Source of the DNA: Aurantiacibacter sediminis
GTDB lineage: Bacteria; Pseudomonadota; Alphaproteobacteria; Sphingomonadales; Sphingomonadaceae
Direction of reading: 5' to 3'
Length of the DNA stretch: 64,000 bases
NCBI RefSeq assembly: GCF_016019885.1
Contig: NZ_JAEANY010000004.1
Location: forward strand, 83,054 to 147,053
Made by a program: the position numbers and the translations under genes. This document shows, one piece after another, positions 45,339 through 54,995 of the stretch. How positions within the stretch are numbered: position 1 is the first letter of the stretch; each line of letters opens with the position of its first letter. Below the pieces are notes generated by a model, which did no database searches, was not told the origin of the DNA, and saw nothing but the letters and a program-made list of their open reading frames with translations.

Positions 45339-48300
45339 CTAGTAGTCCCGCCTGATCTCCGCCGCCACGCTCTGCCGGCCGACGGTGCTCACCGTCGCCA
45401 GCAGGTTCAGCCAGTTGGTGATGCGAAATTCGGCATTGGTGGCGGAATAGCCCGCGCCATCGGTGATGATCTCGACATAGAAGCGCCGACCGAAGTTCTT
45501 GCCGAGCGCAATCGAGGTTCCGCGATCGAGCGCCGCATCCGCCGGCACGATGCGCAGGCGATCGAGGCCGATGGCATCGCGCAGCTGGTTGATCGGGCCC
45601 ATACCCGACCCGCCGCGTAGGCTCGCCACAGCAGCGCCCAGTTGCAGCGCGTCAGTCGCAGAGAGCGAGGTGACAGAACCACCGAACAGCAGCCGCGCGA
45701 GCAGCTCCTCTTCCGGCAGCGCGGGGGTGGAGGAGAAGGTGATCTGCGGCTGGCTGGCATTGCCTTCCACGCTCACCTCGACAGACAGGCCGGTGACTTC
45801 CGTCTCTGCCGTGAGGTCAATACGCGGATCGATCGGCACGTTCTCGTCAAAGTCGATATTGCCGCGGGTTATCTCGAAACGCGTACCTGCAAAGGAATAG
45901 AAGCCCTGACGCGGCACGATGCTGACTTCGCCGCCCACGCGCGGATCATCGGTCGTCCCGCGAATGCGCAGGCCGCTTGAGCGCCATTCGCTATCGAGGC
46001 CTAGGCCATCGACCATGATGCCGCCCGGTGCGGTCACATTGATTAGGTAACGCCACGGTGTCGCATCCAGGGCAACCCGCTCGATATCGGCAGGCTGGTT
46101 GATCTCGGTGATGTTGACCCGCGGAAGTTCGGCCAGAGCCTCACTTGTCGCACCAAGCCGCCAGCGCGCTTCATTGGCGCGGAGACGGCCTGCGATCGTG
46201 CCGCCAATCCCGTTGGAAACGATGCGCATCGGCCCCGTCACCGTCGCGCCCATATTGGCGAGGTCGAGAATCTCGGCATTCTGGGCGGCGAGGCGGATAT
46301 CCATGCTCGGCCCACGTGTCGCCGTAATGCCGGACAGGTCGATGAAACCGCTGCCGCTCACTGTCCCGCCATTGCTCGCCGTTCCGGAAAAGCGCGTCAG
46401 GTTGAAGCGCGAACCGTCAAAGCTGCCGCGCGCGGTCACATCGGAGACATTGGTCCCGGTGAGGGGGCTGCGAACGCGCAGGTCATCGCCCGCCAGCGAA
46501 CCGGCGATGCGCGGATTGCCCAGCGTGCCGCGCATATTGGCAGCCACATCGATCCGGCCCGTCACATCGAGCAGCTCGATTGCCGCGAGCCGCCACAGCG
46601 AGGCAGCGGAACCCTCGAAACGGAATTCGCCGAGCAGGTCGCCTGCATAAAGCCGCTCATTCAGTGGGCCGCTTTGCGGCAGGTTGGCGATGCGTGCCTG
46701 CAGCCGCCCGTCGGAGGATCCATCGTCGGAAATGACCGCGCGAACCTGTGCGAGGCTTTCCGACAGGTCGCCGACCAGCGCGATATCCAGTGGATTGGAA
46801 ATGATAAGCGTGCTGGCCCGCGTCAGGTCGGAAATCATCAGCCGCGCTTCGCCGGTCGGCAGGCCATTGGCACCCGCTGCAAATTCGATCACACCCGAGA
46901 CCGCGCCGCCGACGCCCTGTTCACCCAGGAAAACGTCGGAGACTTGGAGCGGCATGTTGGTGAGGGCGAGGCGGCCTTGCGGTGCGGTATCTCCGCCGAA
47001 CCTGCCGCTGGCGATCACGAAGCCATCACCGAAAGATATCTGCGAGCGCTCCAGCTCCCATCCGCCATCTTCGAGGCGGTTCAGAACCGCACGGCGCGGC
47101 ATCGAAATCTCGCGCTCTTCATAAGAGCCATCTACCGCGACGGCGATCCGATCGGAAGTCGTGCGGCCATTGATCAGAAGTTCGAACTGGCTGCCCCGCC
47201 GCCCCGCAATCGCAGCATCGAATTCGCCATTGCCATTCACCACGCTGGCGTTGGCCGCCAGGCGTCCGATGAAAATGCCGCCATATGAAAGCCCCTGCGC
47301 GCTCGCGCTGCCGCGGATAGTGGTGTTGCCTTCATCCAGCCTGCCGCTCGCATCGATCTCTCCGCGAGCAATCGAAAGCGCGTTCTCTCCGCCGAACCGC
47401 GCATTGCGGAGCGTAAGATCGACATCGAAGGCCTGCACTCCGTTGGGCATGGACAGGGCGATGGTTCCATCCACCCCGCCGCGTGAAAGCGAAAGATCGC
47501 CCACCGCGCCGCCATCTGCAAGCTGCAGCTGACCGGCGATGCGGGTCGACGCAACATCGAGCTGCGCAATATCGATGACGGTCGCACCGTCTTCAGGAAT
47601 AGTGAGGTCAAGATTGCCCGCAAATTCGCCAAGCAGCGATTGCCCCTCGGTCTCGATCGCAAAGCCGTCTGCCGAGGGAGAAATGGCGACACGCACATCG
47701 CGAAGTCCGGCGGCGGGAAGCGGATCGGCGAAGACCAGTTCCGCGCGCGGACCATCTTCCGCTAGCGTCGCCTCGACAGTGAAAGGTCCGTAATCCGCCT
47801 GCCTGCCGGTGCCGGCAAGCGTCGTCTCGCCATCCTGGACCCGGCCATCGAGCGTCAAGGTCAGCTTGCTGCCATTGACGTTGAAGTTGCGGAAGTCGAT
47901 GGGCGAATTCCCGCCCAGGGTCACGCCGCCTGCGAACCGCAAATCCTCTCCGGCAAGATTGGCGATGGTCGAATTCGTCAATCGTTCGGCGCGGCCGCGC
48001 ACATCGGCATTCACGCGCCACGGATTGCCTCCACCCAATGTCACGTCGATCTGCGCAGCGGCATCGATTAAACCGATCCCGTCGAATGACAGATCGGCAA
48101 TGTTCACCGGACCGTTGACCTGCGTAATGCCGCTTTCAAGATTGGCGTTGAGGCCAAGCCTCGCCTGCAATCCGCGGAAATCTATCGCCAGATCATCCGA
48201 CAGCAGTTCGCCGCCTGCATAGACCAGCGTGCCATCAAGCGTACCGTTGACCAGACGCGGATCGACCCAGGTGATGCCGCTATTGACCCGGCCAATGTCT

Positions 48301-49559
48301 GCATCGAGCGGTACGGTGAACCGCGTGCCATCGAAGCTTGCCGTGCCGCGCTGCACAACATTGCTGAGGATGGTTCCGCCTGCATCCACTTCGGCGATGC
48401 GCAGCACATGATCCATGGAAAGATCGCGAAAAGGCCCGTCCAGCGTCGCCTCGAGCTCGGTGCCTTCGAGCGCAATATCGGGCGAAAACAGCGTCTCATC
48501 CAGCAATTGCACATCCAGCGCGAAGTCTTCGAATGCATTGTTCGCCAGGTCGATGACACCTTCACCCTCGGCATTGAAACCGCGTGCGCGCAGCATCAAT
48601 TCGCCTTCGGCCACGCTGTCTTCGAGCGTCCCGGTGAGGTTTACCATCACCGTCTCGCCCACCGCGCGAGCGGGCAGCCCTTCGAGATAATCGCCGGGCC
48701 GCGCGCGGCCACTCAGGCGATAAGTTCCGGCTTCATTGACAAGATCGAAATCGAGCAGCGGCTCCCCGCCTTGCAGCGCCAACAGGTCGCCTTCCCAAGA
48801 GGTCCAAGTGCCATCGCCTTCCAGCGTGATGGCAAGGTCTTCTTCCGCCCCGACCATAGTGGCGAGGAAACCGCCTGCGGGAGCCTGCCAGTTCAAATCG
48901 ATATCGAACTGATCCCCATCAGGCTCTGCATCGATCAGCGCGGCAAATTCATCTCCGCCGCCGAATTCGCCATCTGCATCGAGGAACAAACGGCCATCGC
49001 GAATGTCGGCTTCCGCCGCGAACTGGATCACACGCTCCTCGCCCAACAGCCCCTCTGCGACGGTCAGATCTTCGATCAGCAGCCGATCCACGCGAATGTC
49101 GAAATCGGGCAGAATCGGCGCATCAGGATCGCCCGGGATCAGCTCAGGCGCGGCGTAGAGAGTGGCATCGCGCGCGACGAGATAACGAATATCAAGTCCG
49201 CTGGTGAACCAGCGATGCGGGCGCCAATTGAGCTCGACCACAGGGATTTCGAGAAACAGCGTATCGTTCGCATCGCGCAGCTCGACATCCTTCAGCGTCG
49301 AGCTCCACAAGATCGATCCGTCGATTTCGCCAACTTCGACCGAAAGGCCCGAGGCGGGCGCGACTTTGGAAATCTGATCGACGATAAACTGCCGCCCCGG
49401 GGGCGTGTGCAGGAAGGCGACGAACAGCAGCACCAAGATAAGCAGGCCGAGCAGTACAAGGCCGATCGCGCGCAGCACCTTGTGCAGCGCACTGGTGCGC
49501 TTTTCCGATGCGTCCTGCGTCGCCTCATCAGGCGCGGTATCTGCGACGTCACTCGCCAT
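45339..49559 (-). CDS. tamB: Translocation and assembly module protein TamB
   Basis: TamB spans the periplasm from the inner membrane to TamA and is involved in outer-membrane protein assembly and lipid transport. From the ATG at 49559 it has 1406 residues: a short acidic N-terminus, one membrane helix (31-50), then a very long beta-rich (beta-taco) part, and a C-terminal DUF490 domain (about 1060-1406) with GEVSIVPRQGFYSFAGTRFE, TEVTGLSVEVSVEG and [14 protein letters not shown]. The ATG forms ATGA with the tamA stop, so the two are translationally coupled. Confidence 0.95.
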   Translation of the reverse strand: MASDVADTAPDEATQDASEKRTSALHKVLRAIGLVLLGLLILVLLFVAFLHTPPGRQFIVDQISKVAPASGLSVEVGEIDGSILWSSTLKDVELRDANDTLFLEIPVVELNWRPHRWFTSGLDIRYLVARDATLYAAPELIPGDPDAPILPDFDIRVDRLLIEDLTVAEGLLGEERVIQFAAEADIRDGRLFLDADGEFGGGDEFAALIDAEPDGDQFDIDLNWQAPAGGFLATMVGAEEDLAITLEGDGTWTSWEGDLLALQGGEPLLDFDLVNEAGTYRLSGRARPGDYLEGLPARAVGETVMVNLTGTLEDSVAEGELMLRARGFNAEGEGVIDLANNAFEDFALDVQLLDETLFSPDIALEGTELEATLDGPFRDLSMDHVLRIAEVDAGGTILSNVVQRGTASFDGTRFTVPLDADIGRVNSGITWVDPRLVNGTLDGTLVYAGGELLSDDLAIDFRGLQARLGLNANLESGITQVNGPVNIADLSFDGIGLIDAAAQIDVTLGGGNPWRVNADVRGRAERLTNSTIANLAGEDLRFAGGVTLGGNSPIDFRNFNVNGSKLTLTLDGRVQDGETTLAGTGRQADYGPFTVEATLAEDGPRAELVFADPLPAAGLRDVRVAISPSADGFAIETEGQSLLGEFAGNLDLTIPEDGATVIDIAQLDVASTRIAGQLQLADGGAVGDLSLSRGGVDGTIALSMPNGVQAFDVDLTLRNARFGGENALSIARGEIDASGRLDEGNTTIRGSASAQGLSYGGIFIGRLAANASVVNGNGEFDAAIAGRRGSQFELLINGRTTSDRIAVAVDGSYEEREISMPRRAVLNRLEDGGWELERSQISFGDGFVIASGRFGGDTAPQGRLALTNMPLQVSDVFLGEQGVGGAVSGVIEFAAGANGLPTGEARLMISDLTRASTLIISNPLDIALVGDLSESLAQVRAVISDDGSSDGRLQARIANLPQSGPLNERLYAGDLLGEFRFEGSAASLWRLAAIELLDVTGRIDVAANMRGTLGNPRIAGSLAGDDLRVRSPLTGTNVSDVTARGSFDGSRFNLTRFSGTASNGGTVSGSGFIDLSGITATRGPSMDIRLAAQNAEILDLANMGATVTGPMRIVSNGIGGTIAGRLRANEARWRLGATSEALAELPRVNITEINQPADIERVALDATPWRYLINVTAPGGIMVDGLGLDSEWRSSGLRIRGTTDDPRVGGEVSIVPRQGFYSFAGTRFEITRGNIDFDENVPIDPRIDLTAETEVTGLSVEVSVEGNASQPQITFSSTPALPEEELLARLLFGGSVTSLSATDALQLGAAVASLRGGSGMGPINQLRDAIGLDRLRIVPADAALDRGTSIALGKNFGRRFYVEIITDGAGYSATNAEFRITNWLNLLATVSTVGRQSVAAEIRRDY

Positions 49560-51760
49560 CAGAAAGCCTGCCCCAGCGCGACGTATACGGCGACCCAATT
49601 GTCATTCGGACCCGGATTGAGCGGGAATGCGACATCCAGACGCAGCGGCCCAAAAGTGGTGGCATAGCGAACACCCAAGCCAGCGCCGAAACGGATCGTC
49701 TCGAAGTCAGGTGTCGAGCTGCGCGAGACCGTGCCTGCATCGACAAATGGGACGACCGAAACCGCACCATCGAGCAGCGGCGTCTGCACGCGCGCTTCCA
49801 AAGATGCCTCGACCAGCGAGCGCCCACCGCTCGGTTCGCCAAGCGTATTGGTAGGGCCGATGGCGTTGAAGCCATAGCCGCGAACCGATCCGCCACCACC
49901 CGCATAGAAGCGGCGTGACGGTGCAATATTCTGCACCGGCGCACCGACGATCGTCCCGGCACGAAGGCGACCGGCCAGCACGACCCGGTCGGACACCGAT
50001 TGGTAATTGGCGAGATCGAATTGGAGGTTCAGATAAGTCGAGTTCTCCTCGAAGACGCGGGAGATTTCTGGCGACACCGCGCCCCTGATGCGGAAGCCTT
50101 CGGTAGGATCGAGCAGATCATCCGACGTGTCATATTGCACATAGCCCGGCAGGGCGGCGACGAGGAAGTCGGTTTCGCCGCTCACCTGACCGTCCGATGT
50201 GATTTCGGCTTCGCGCGTCGCCACCAATTCGAAGCCAATGCCCCAAGATAGTTCCTTCTGGAAAAGCAAGGTCGATCGCCGCTCATACAGGCCAACCAGC
50301 GAAACCGTTTCGGCGTCGAAGGCATCGGTATCGATCGTGGTGGCGAAGGCATCGATCGTCAGGATGCGATCACGGCCGAGGAAGTTGCTCTTCTGGAAGG
50401 TGACACCCGCCAATTGTTCGCGCGTCCCCGCAATCCCGCGGACCCGCAGCAGGCCTTCGGGCGGGAAGAGATTGCGATGCTCCCACGATCCTTCGAGCCG
50501 GATGCCTTCTTCGGTGCCAAAGCCGATATTGCCCCTCAGCGTGCGGAGCGGTGCGGGCGTCATATCGGCTTCGATATTGACGCGGCCCGGAGCGCCATTG
50601 GCGGGTTCTTCCACTACTACCGGCGTGAGCGAGACAGAGCCGACCAGACCTGTTGCAAGGATCGCGCGGCGCAAATCTTCCTCATCGCTTCGCTGGTAGA
50701 GATCACCCGGATCCCAGCGAGCAATGCGAGAAAGATGGCGACCGGACAGGAAATCGGGCAGCGTGCTGGTGACAACGCCAAAATTATACTGACCACCCGG
50801 CTCCACCGGCATGGTCAGATCGCCCTCTTCTCGGGCATGGTCGATCAGCAGTTCCGGTTCTTCGATAGCGGCGAAGGGGAAGCCCTGCTCGCCTAGCGCA
50901 ACATCCAGATCGAGCTGCTCGGTTTCGATTGCATCGAGCGAAATGAAATCGCCCGACTGGATTTCAAAAGCGCTGCGCAGCGACGGGTAGGCATCGCCTG
51001 CCTCCGCCAGATTGCCAAGGTCGATTTCACCGAAGCGATAGCGCGTGCCCGGCAGGATATCGAAACGCGCCGCAGGAACCTCGAGTTCTGCATCCACGCT
51101 GTCATCGACGCGGCCAATGCTGCGGGTGATGGTCCCGTCAAAATAGCCGTAGACGCGCAGAAGTCGGGCCAGCAGCTCCTCATCATTGCGCGCTTGCACG
51201 GCAAGTCGAGCGACATTGCCGTCATCGTCCAGCTCTTCGATGGTGGACAGCGCATTGAAGCGATCGAGAAATTCCTCACGCTCGGGGAAGAGGGAATTAT
51301 CGGTCGGGAAGACGAGCACGAGCTCATCCGAAATCCGCTCTTCACTTCCTGCGACCAGTGGCGGAATTTCCTCGTCGAATGTGGCGAATTCGATCGGCTC
51401 TTCCGGCTCGAGTGGATCGAGAGTCGGAATCTCGGAGCCATCGGGCCATGGTATGCTTACCAGCGGCATTTCCGAAAGCGGATCATCGCTATCGAGGCGG
51501 AAATCCTCATCTTCTGGGGTCGTGGTGTCGCCTTGCGGAATGCCCTGATCAGCCCAACTTTCCGGATTTTCGACTGCTTCGGGTGGAATCAGCTCATCGA
51601 GGCTGCGATTGTCAGGCGCATCCTGCGCAAAAGCGGGTTGAGCCGCGAACGCGCAGACCGCCGCCAGCGCTGCCCAACGCAGACGCTTGCGCGAGTTCGC
51701 AAATTCAAGCGAGTTTATATTCGGCCTGCAGGCCGGGAGTGTTATCTTTGGATCCGCCAT
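49559..51760 (-). CDS. tamA: Outer-membrane Omp85-family protein TamA
   Basis: TamA is the outer-membrane barrel partner of TamB. From the ATG at 51760 it has 733 residues: a signal sequence (about 1-45), an unusually acidic Pro/Glu/Asp-rich segment (about 46-135), POTRA domains, and a C-terminal 16-strand barrel with the [14 protein letters not shown] and [21 protein letters not shown] signatures, ending in aromatic F as usual for barrels. The start overlaps bpt by 56 nt; no alternative start gives a signal peptide, although the ribosome site is weak. Confidence 0.92.
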   Translation of the reverse strand: MADPKITLPACRPNINSLEFANSRKRLRWAALAAVCAFAAQPAFAQDAPDNRSLDELIPPEAVENPESWADQGIPQGDTTTPEDEDFRLDSDDPLSEMPLVSIPWPDGSEIPTLDPLEPEEPIEFATFDEEIPPLVAGSEERISDELVLVFPTDNSLFPEREEFLDRFNALSTIEELDDDGNVARLAVQARNDEELLARLLRVYGYFDGTITRSIGRVDDSVDAELEVPAARFDILPGTRYRFGEIDLGNLAEAGDAYPSLRSAFEIQSGDFISLDAIETEQLDLDVALGEQGFPFAAIEEPELLIDHAREEGDLTMPVEPGGQYNFGVVTSTLPDFLSGRHLSRIARWDPGDLYQRSDEEDLRRAILATGLVGSVSLTPVVVEEPANGAPGRVNIEADMTPAPLRTLRGNIGFGTEEGIRLEGSWEHRNLFPPEGLLRVRGIAGTREQLAGVTFQKSNFLGRDRILTIDAFATTIDTDAFDAETVSLVGLYERRSTLLFQKELSWGIGFELVATREAEITSDGQVSGETDFLVAALPGYVQYDTSDDLLDPTEGFRIRGAVSPEISRVFEENSTYLNLQFDLANYQSVSDRVVLAGRLRAGTIVGAPVQNIAPSRRFYAGGGGSVRGYGFNAIGPTNTLGEPSGGRSLVEASLEARVQTPLLDGAVSVVPFVDAGTVSRSSTPDFETIRFGAGLGVRYATTFGPLRLDVAFPLNPGPNDNWVAVYVALGQAF

Positions 51761-52556
51761 CAGGCGCTGGTGTCCGTTCCGTGCCCCCGGATGTGACCCC
51801 CTTGATAAGTGCGCGCTGTTCCTCGTCAGACATGCGCCGCCACCCATCGGGGCCGAGCCGTTCGAGCGGGCGGAAGCGCACCTTGTATTGCATACGGTCG
51901 GACCCTTCGACCCAATAGCCGAGATAGACATAAGGAAGGCCTGTTTCCGCTGCGCGGCGAATGTGGTCAAGAATGACGTAAGTACCAAGCCCGCTGCGTC
52001 CCTCATGCTCCGGGTCGAAAAAGCTGTAGATCATCGAAAGCCCGTCGCCCTGCCTGTCCATCAGGCAGGCCGCCACCAGACGCCCTACGCTTCCGTCGGT
52101 AGCAGGTTCCCGATATTCCACAACAAAACTCGAGACGCTGGTGTGCTCCACCATGTCGGCATAATCGACCTCGTCCATGGCCGCCATGCCGCCACCGGGG
52201 TGCCGATTGGCGAGATATTTCTGCAGCAATTCGAATTGCTCATGCGTGGCCCACGGGCGACACTCAGAAGTGACGAGATCAGAATTGCGCTTGAGCAGGC
52301 GCTTTTGCGAGTTGGACGGTTTGAAGTCCAACGCGGCAACGCGGACGGAGACGCAGGCGCGGCAATCGGCGCAACTTGGGCGATATGCCACCGTCTGGCT
52401 GCGGCGAAACCCGATCCGCCCCAGCGCATCGTTCAGCTGCTCCGCATGCTCACCCTTCAGCTCCGTGAACACCTTCCGCTCCGTCTTGCCCGGCAGATAT
52501 GGGCACGGCGCAGGGCTCGTCACGAAAAAGCGGGGGAAGCGAACGGGAGCCGTCAC
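51705..52556 (-). CDS. bpt: Aspartate/glutamate leucyltransferase Bpt
   Basis: Bpt adds leucine from leucyl-tRNA to proteins with N-terminal Asp or Glu, marking them for ClpAP degradation (N-degron pathway). The 283-residue protein, from GTG at 52556, starts [20 protein letters not shown] and contains [39 protein letters not shown] and [15 protein letters not shown], all family signatures. A longer GTG start at 52589 is possible but no ribosome site supports it. The 3' end overlaps tamA by 56 nt. Confidence 0.93.
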   Translation of the reverse strand: MTAPVRFPRFFVTSPAPCPYLPGKTERKVFTELKGEHAEQLNDALGRIGFRRSQTVAYRPSCADCRACVSVRVAALDFKPSNSQKRLLKRNSDLVTSECRPWATHEQFELLQKYLANRHPGGGMAAMDEVDYADMVEHTSVSSFVVEYREPATDGSVGRLVAACLMDRQGDGLSMIYSFFDPEHEGRSGLGTYVILDHIRRAAETGLPYVYLGYWVEGSDRMQYKVRFRPLERLGPDGWRRMSDEEQRALIKGVTSGGTERTPAPDGGSKDNTPGLQAEYKLA

Positions 52557-52589
52557 GGGTACAAGTAATCCCTTCAACAATCGCGGCAC

Positions 52590-52758
52590 GAACAGGTCTG
52601 CTGCGCCAACCCCGCCCTTGAATCACGCGGAGTGGCGCTTGTGAATCATGTTAACCATAAAAAACGCAAATTGCAGGATTTATTTCCACAGGCTGCCTCG
52701 CGCCCCGAAGGAGCGGCCCGGAATGGGTCAGTCTTTGTGGAGGGCCTGACGGCTGCGT
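52590..52758. other. Gap between ilvA stop and bpt start
   Basis: About 200 bp (52557-52758) between the ilvA stop and the bpt start. An AT-rich patch at 52643-52690 is the likely site of the bpt promoter, but I could not assign -35 or -10 boxes. No terminator or small gene was found. Confidence 0.35.
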
Positions 52759-53979
52759 TTAGTTAACGGCGACCGAGCTGACTTCGTAGCCCTTGCCGCG
52801 TAGCGCCTGCACCAGCGCATTGAGCTGCGCTTTGTCGCGCGCTTCGCATTCAATATCGGTGACTAGGCCCTTTGCCGGCAGGTTGGTGAAAATCCGCTGG
52901 TGGTAGATCTCGATGATATTGACATTATGCGCATCGAATTCGCGCATCACGCGGAAAAGCGCGCCCGGGCGATCCTGCAAAGTGATCTGCAAACGCGCCA
53001 GACGGCCAGAGCGAGCAAGGTCACGCAAAAGCACATTGGCGAGAAGCCGCGTGTCGATATTGCCACCGCATAAGACAAGGCCGATTTTCTTTCCCTTGAA
53101 TCGCTTCGGATAGGAAAGGATCGCCGCAAGGCCCGCAGCGCCTGCGCCCTCGACCACCGTCTTCTCGATTTGTAGCAGCAGGCTGACCGCTTCTTCCAAA
53201 TGTGGCTCGTCTACAAGGACGATATCGTCGACCAGCCGGTCGATAACGGTCTGGGTGAATTTGCCCGGCTCCTTTACCGCAATGCCCTCTGCCAACGTAT
53301 CGCCGCCCGATGGCAGGTCCTCGCCTTTGTATGCATTGTATGATGATGGATAGAGCTGCGCCTCTACACCGATCACTTCGAGCGGCGGCTGGTGGTCCTT
53401 CGCAACCGTCGCCATGCCCGAGATCAAGCCGCCACCACCAATCGGCACGACGATGCAATCGAGTTCGGCAGCGTCTTCAAGCAATTCGAGCGCCACCGTG
53501 CCCTGGCCTGCGGCGACCTTTGGATCGTCGAAGGGATGCACGAAGGTCAGGCCCATTTCCTTTTCGAGCTTGCGCGCATGAGCGCTCGCTTCATCGAAAG
53601 TCTCGCCTTCGAGCACGACATTCCCGCCGACCGCCTCGGTCTGCATGACTTTCACCACAGGCGTTGTGCGCGGCATGACGATAGTCACCGGTACGCCCAA
53701 ACGCTTGCCGTGATAGGATAGCCCTTGCGAGTGATTGCCTGCGCTCGCCGCGATGACACCGCGCGAACGCTGCTCATCGCTCAGCTGCAGCAAGGCATTA
53801 AGCGCGCCGCGCTCCTTATAGGCGGCGGTGAACTGCTGGTTTTCAAACTTCAGCCAGATTTCCGCGCCGGTAATGGCAGACAAGGTCTGCGAGTGCATGG
53901 TGGGCGTGCGCACTACAGCGCCATCGATGCGCTTTGCAGCGGCCCGGACATCGGCGATAGTCAGTTTTCCCTCACTCAT
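52759..53979 (-). CDS. ilvA: Threonine ammonia-lyase with C-terminal ACT domain
   Basis: The PLP enzyme converts threonine to 2-oxobutanoate, the first step toward isoleucine. The 406-residue protein has the PLP-lysine motif FTAAYKERGALN (Lys55), ASAGNHSQG, the phosphate loop PIGGGGLISG and a C-terminal ACT domain (about 330-406, ITLQDRPGALFRVM ... HQRIFTNLP). A single ACT domain and this length match the short threonine dehydratase form. It is divergent from the following oxidoreductase gene with 115 bp between the starts. Confidence 0.94.
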   Translation of the reverse strand: MSEGKLTIADVRAAAKRIDGAVVRTPTMHSQTLSAITGAEIWLKFENQQFTAAYKERGALNALLQLSDEQRSRGVIAASAGNHSQGLSYHGKRLGVPVTIVMPRTTPVVKVMQTEAVGGNVVLEGETFDEASAHARKLEKEMGLTFVHPFDDPKVAAGQGTVALELLEDAAELDCIVVPIGGGGLISGMATVAKDHQPPLEVIGVEAQLYPSSYNAYKGEDLPSGGDTLAEGIAVKEPGKFTQTVIDRLVDDIVLVDEPHLEEAVSLLLQIEKTVVEGAGAAGLAAILSYPKRFKGKKIGLVLCGGNIDTRLLANVLLRDLARSGRLARLQITLQDRPGALFRVMREFDAHNVNIIEIYHQRIFTNLPAKGLVTDIECEARDKAQLNALVQALRGKGYEVSSVAVN

Positions 53980-54094
53980 GGGGCGCGAGGCCTAGCCAAA
54001 TGTGCGCGTGAGGGAAATAGGATTGCTGCTTTGCGACATGAAAGTTTGCCTTGCCCGATTGCGTCTTGCCGGCGGAACGGGCATCCCTGCCGCC

Positions 54095-54994
54095 ATGAGT
54101 AAAGACGGATTGAAAATTGCGTTTCTTGGTCTCGGCGTGATGGGCGGCCCGATGGCTGCGCATCTCGCGCGCGCCGGTCACATTGTGACAGGCTATAACC
54201 GCACGCACAGCAAAGCGCAGGCGTGGCAGAGAACGCTGTCGGATGACGGCGTTGAGGTTGCTATCGCCGAGACTCCAGCTGAGGCAGCAGCAGGTAAGGA
54301 CGTGGTGCTAGCCTGCCTCGGAAATGATGATGATGTCGCATCGGTCGTTTTTGGCACGGGCGGCGCGCTCGCGGCGATGAAGCAAGGCGCCACCTTTATC
54401 GATCACACGACGGTATCTCCGGCGCTTGCGCGGGGGATTGCAGAAGAATGCGAACAGCTCGGCCTGCACGCGGTCGACGCGCCAGTTTCTGGCGGTCAGG
54501 CGGGTGCGGAGAATGGCAAGCTCGCGATTATGTGCGGCGGATCGGATGCGGCGATGGCGGCGGCCGCGCCTGTGATGGAAGCGTTCGCCGCGCGCATCGT
54601 CCATATCGGCGATGCAGGCGCAGGGCAGGCGTGCAAGGCGGTGAACCAGGTGTGCATCGCAGGCGTGCTGGCGGGCCTTTCCGAAGGCGTCCGGCTGGCG
54701 CAGGCGACGGGCGTCGACACAGGCAAAGTGCTCGAAGCGATTTCAGGTGGCGCGGCGCAAAGCTGGCAGATGGAAAATCGCTGGCAGACCATGGTGGAGG
54801 GCGAATTCGACTTCGGCTTCGCAATCGATTGGATGCGCAAAGATCTCGCCATTGCACTTGGCGAAGCGAAGGCCAATGGCCTCTCCATGCCGGTCGCCGC
54901 CCTCGTCGATCAATTCTATGCGCAGGTGCAAACTGCCGGCGGTTCGCGGCAGGATACCAGCGCTCTTATCCGTCATTTGCCGGAGGTAAAGTAA
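54095..54994 (+). CDS. 3-hydroxyisobutyrate dehydrogenase-like NAD(P)-dependent oxidoreductase
   Basis: The 299-residue protein, from ATG at 54095, has the nucleotide loop FLGLGVMGGPM (10-20), the substrate loop DAPVSGGQAGAENG (128-141) and the catalytic Lys181 in ACKAVNQ, typical of the beta-hydroxyacid dehydrogenase family. The exact substrate (3-hydroxyisobutyrate, tartronate semialdehyde or other) is not resolved. It ends 1 nt before the GTG of the amidohydrolase gene, which shares its ribosome site. Confidence 0.93.
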   Translation: MSKDGLKIAFLGLGVMGGPMAAHLARAGHIVTGYNRTHSKAQAWQRTLSDDGVEVAIAETPAEAAAGKDVVLACLGNDDDVASVVFGTGGALAAMKQGATFIDHTTVSPALARGIAEECEQLGLHAVDAPVSGGQAGAENGKLAIMCGGSDAAMAAAAPVMEAFAARIVHIGDAGAGQACKAVNQVCIAGVLAGLSEGVRLAQATGVDTGKVLEAISGGAAQSWQMENRWQTMVEGEFDFGFAIDWMRKDLAIALGEAKANGLSMPVAALVDQFYAQVQTAGGSRQDTSALIRHLPEVK

Positions 54995-54995
54995 C

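Noticed and set aside
52670-52695. DnaA-box-like TTATTTCCACA before bpt
   Set aside because: It has extra bases compared with TTATNCACA, is single, and no origin-type repeats are present.
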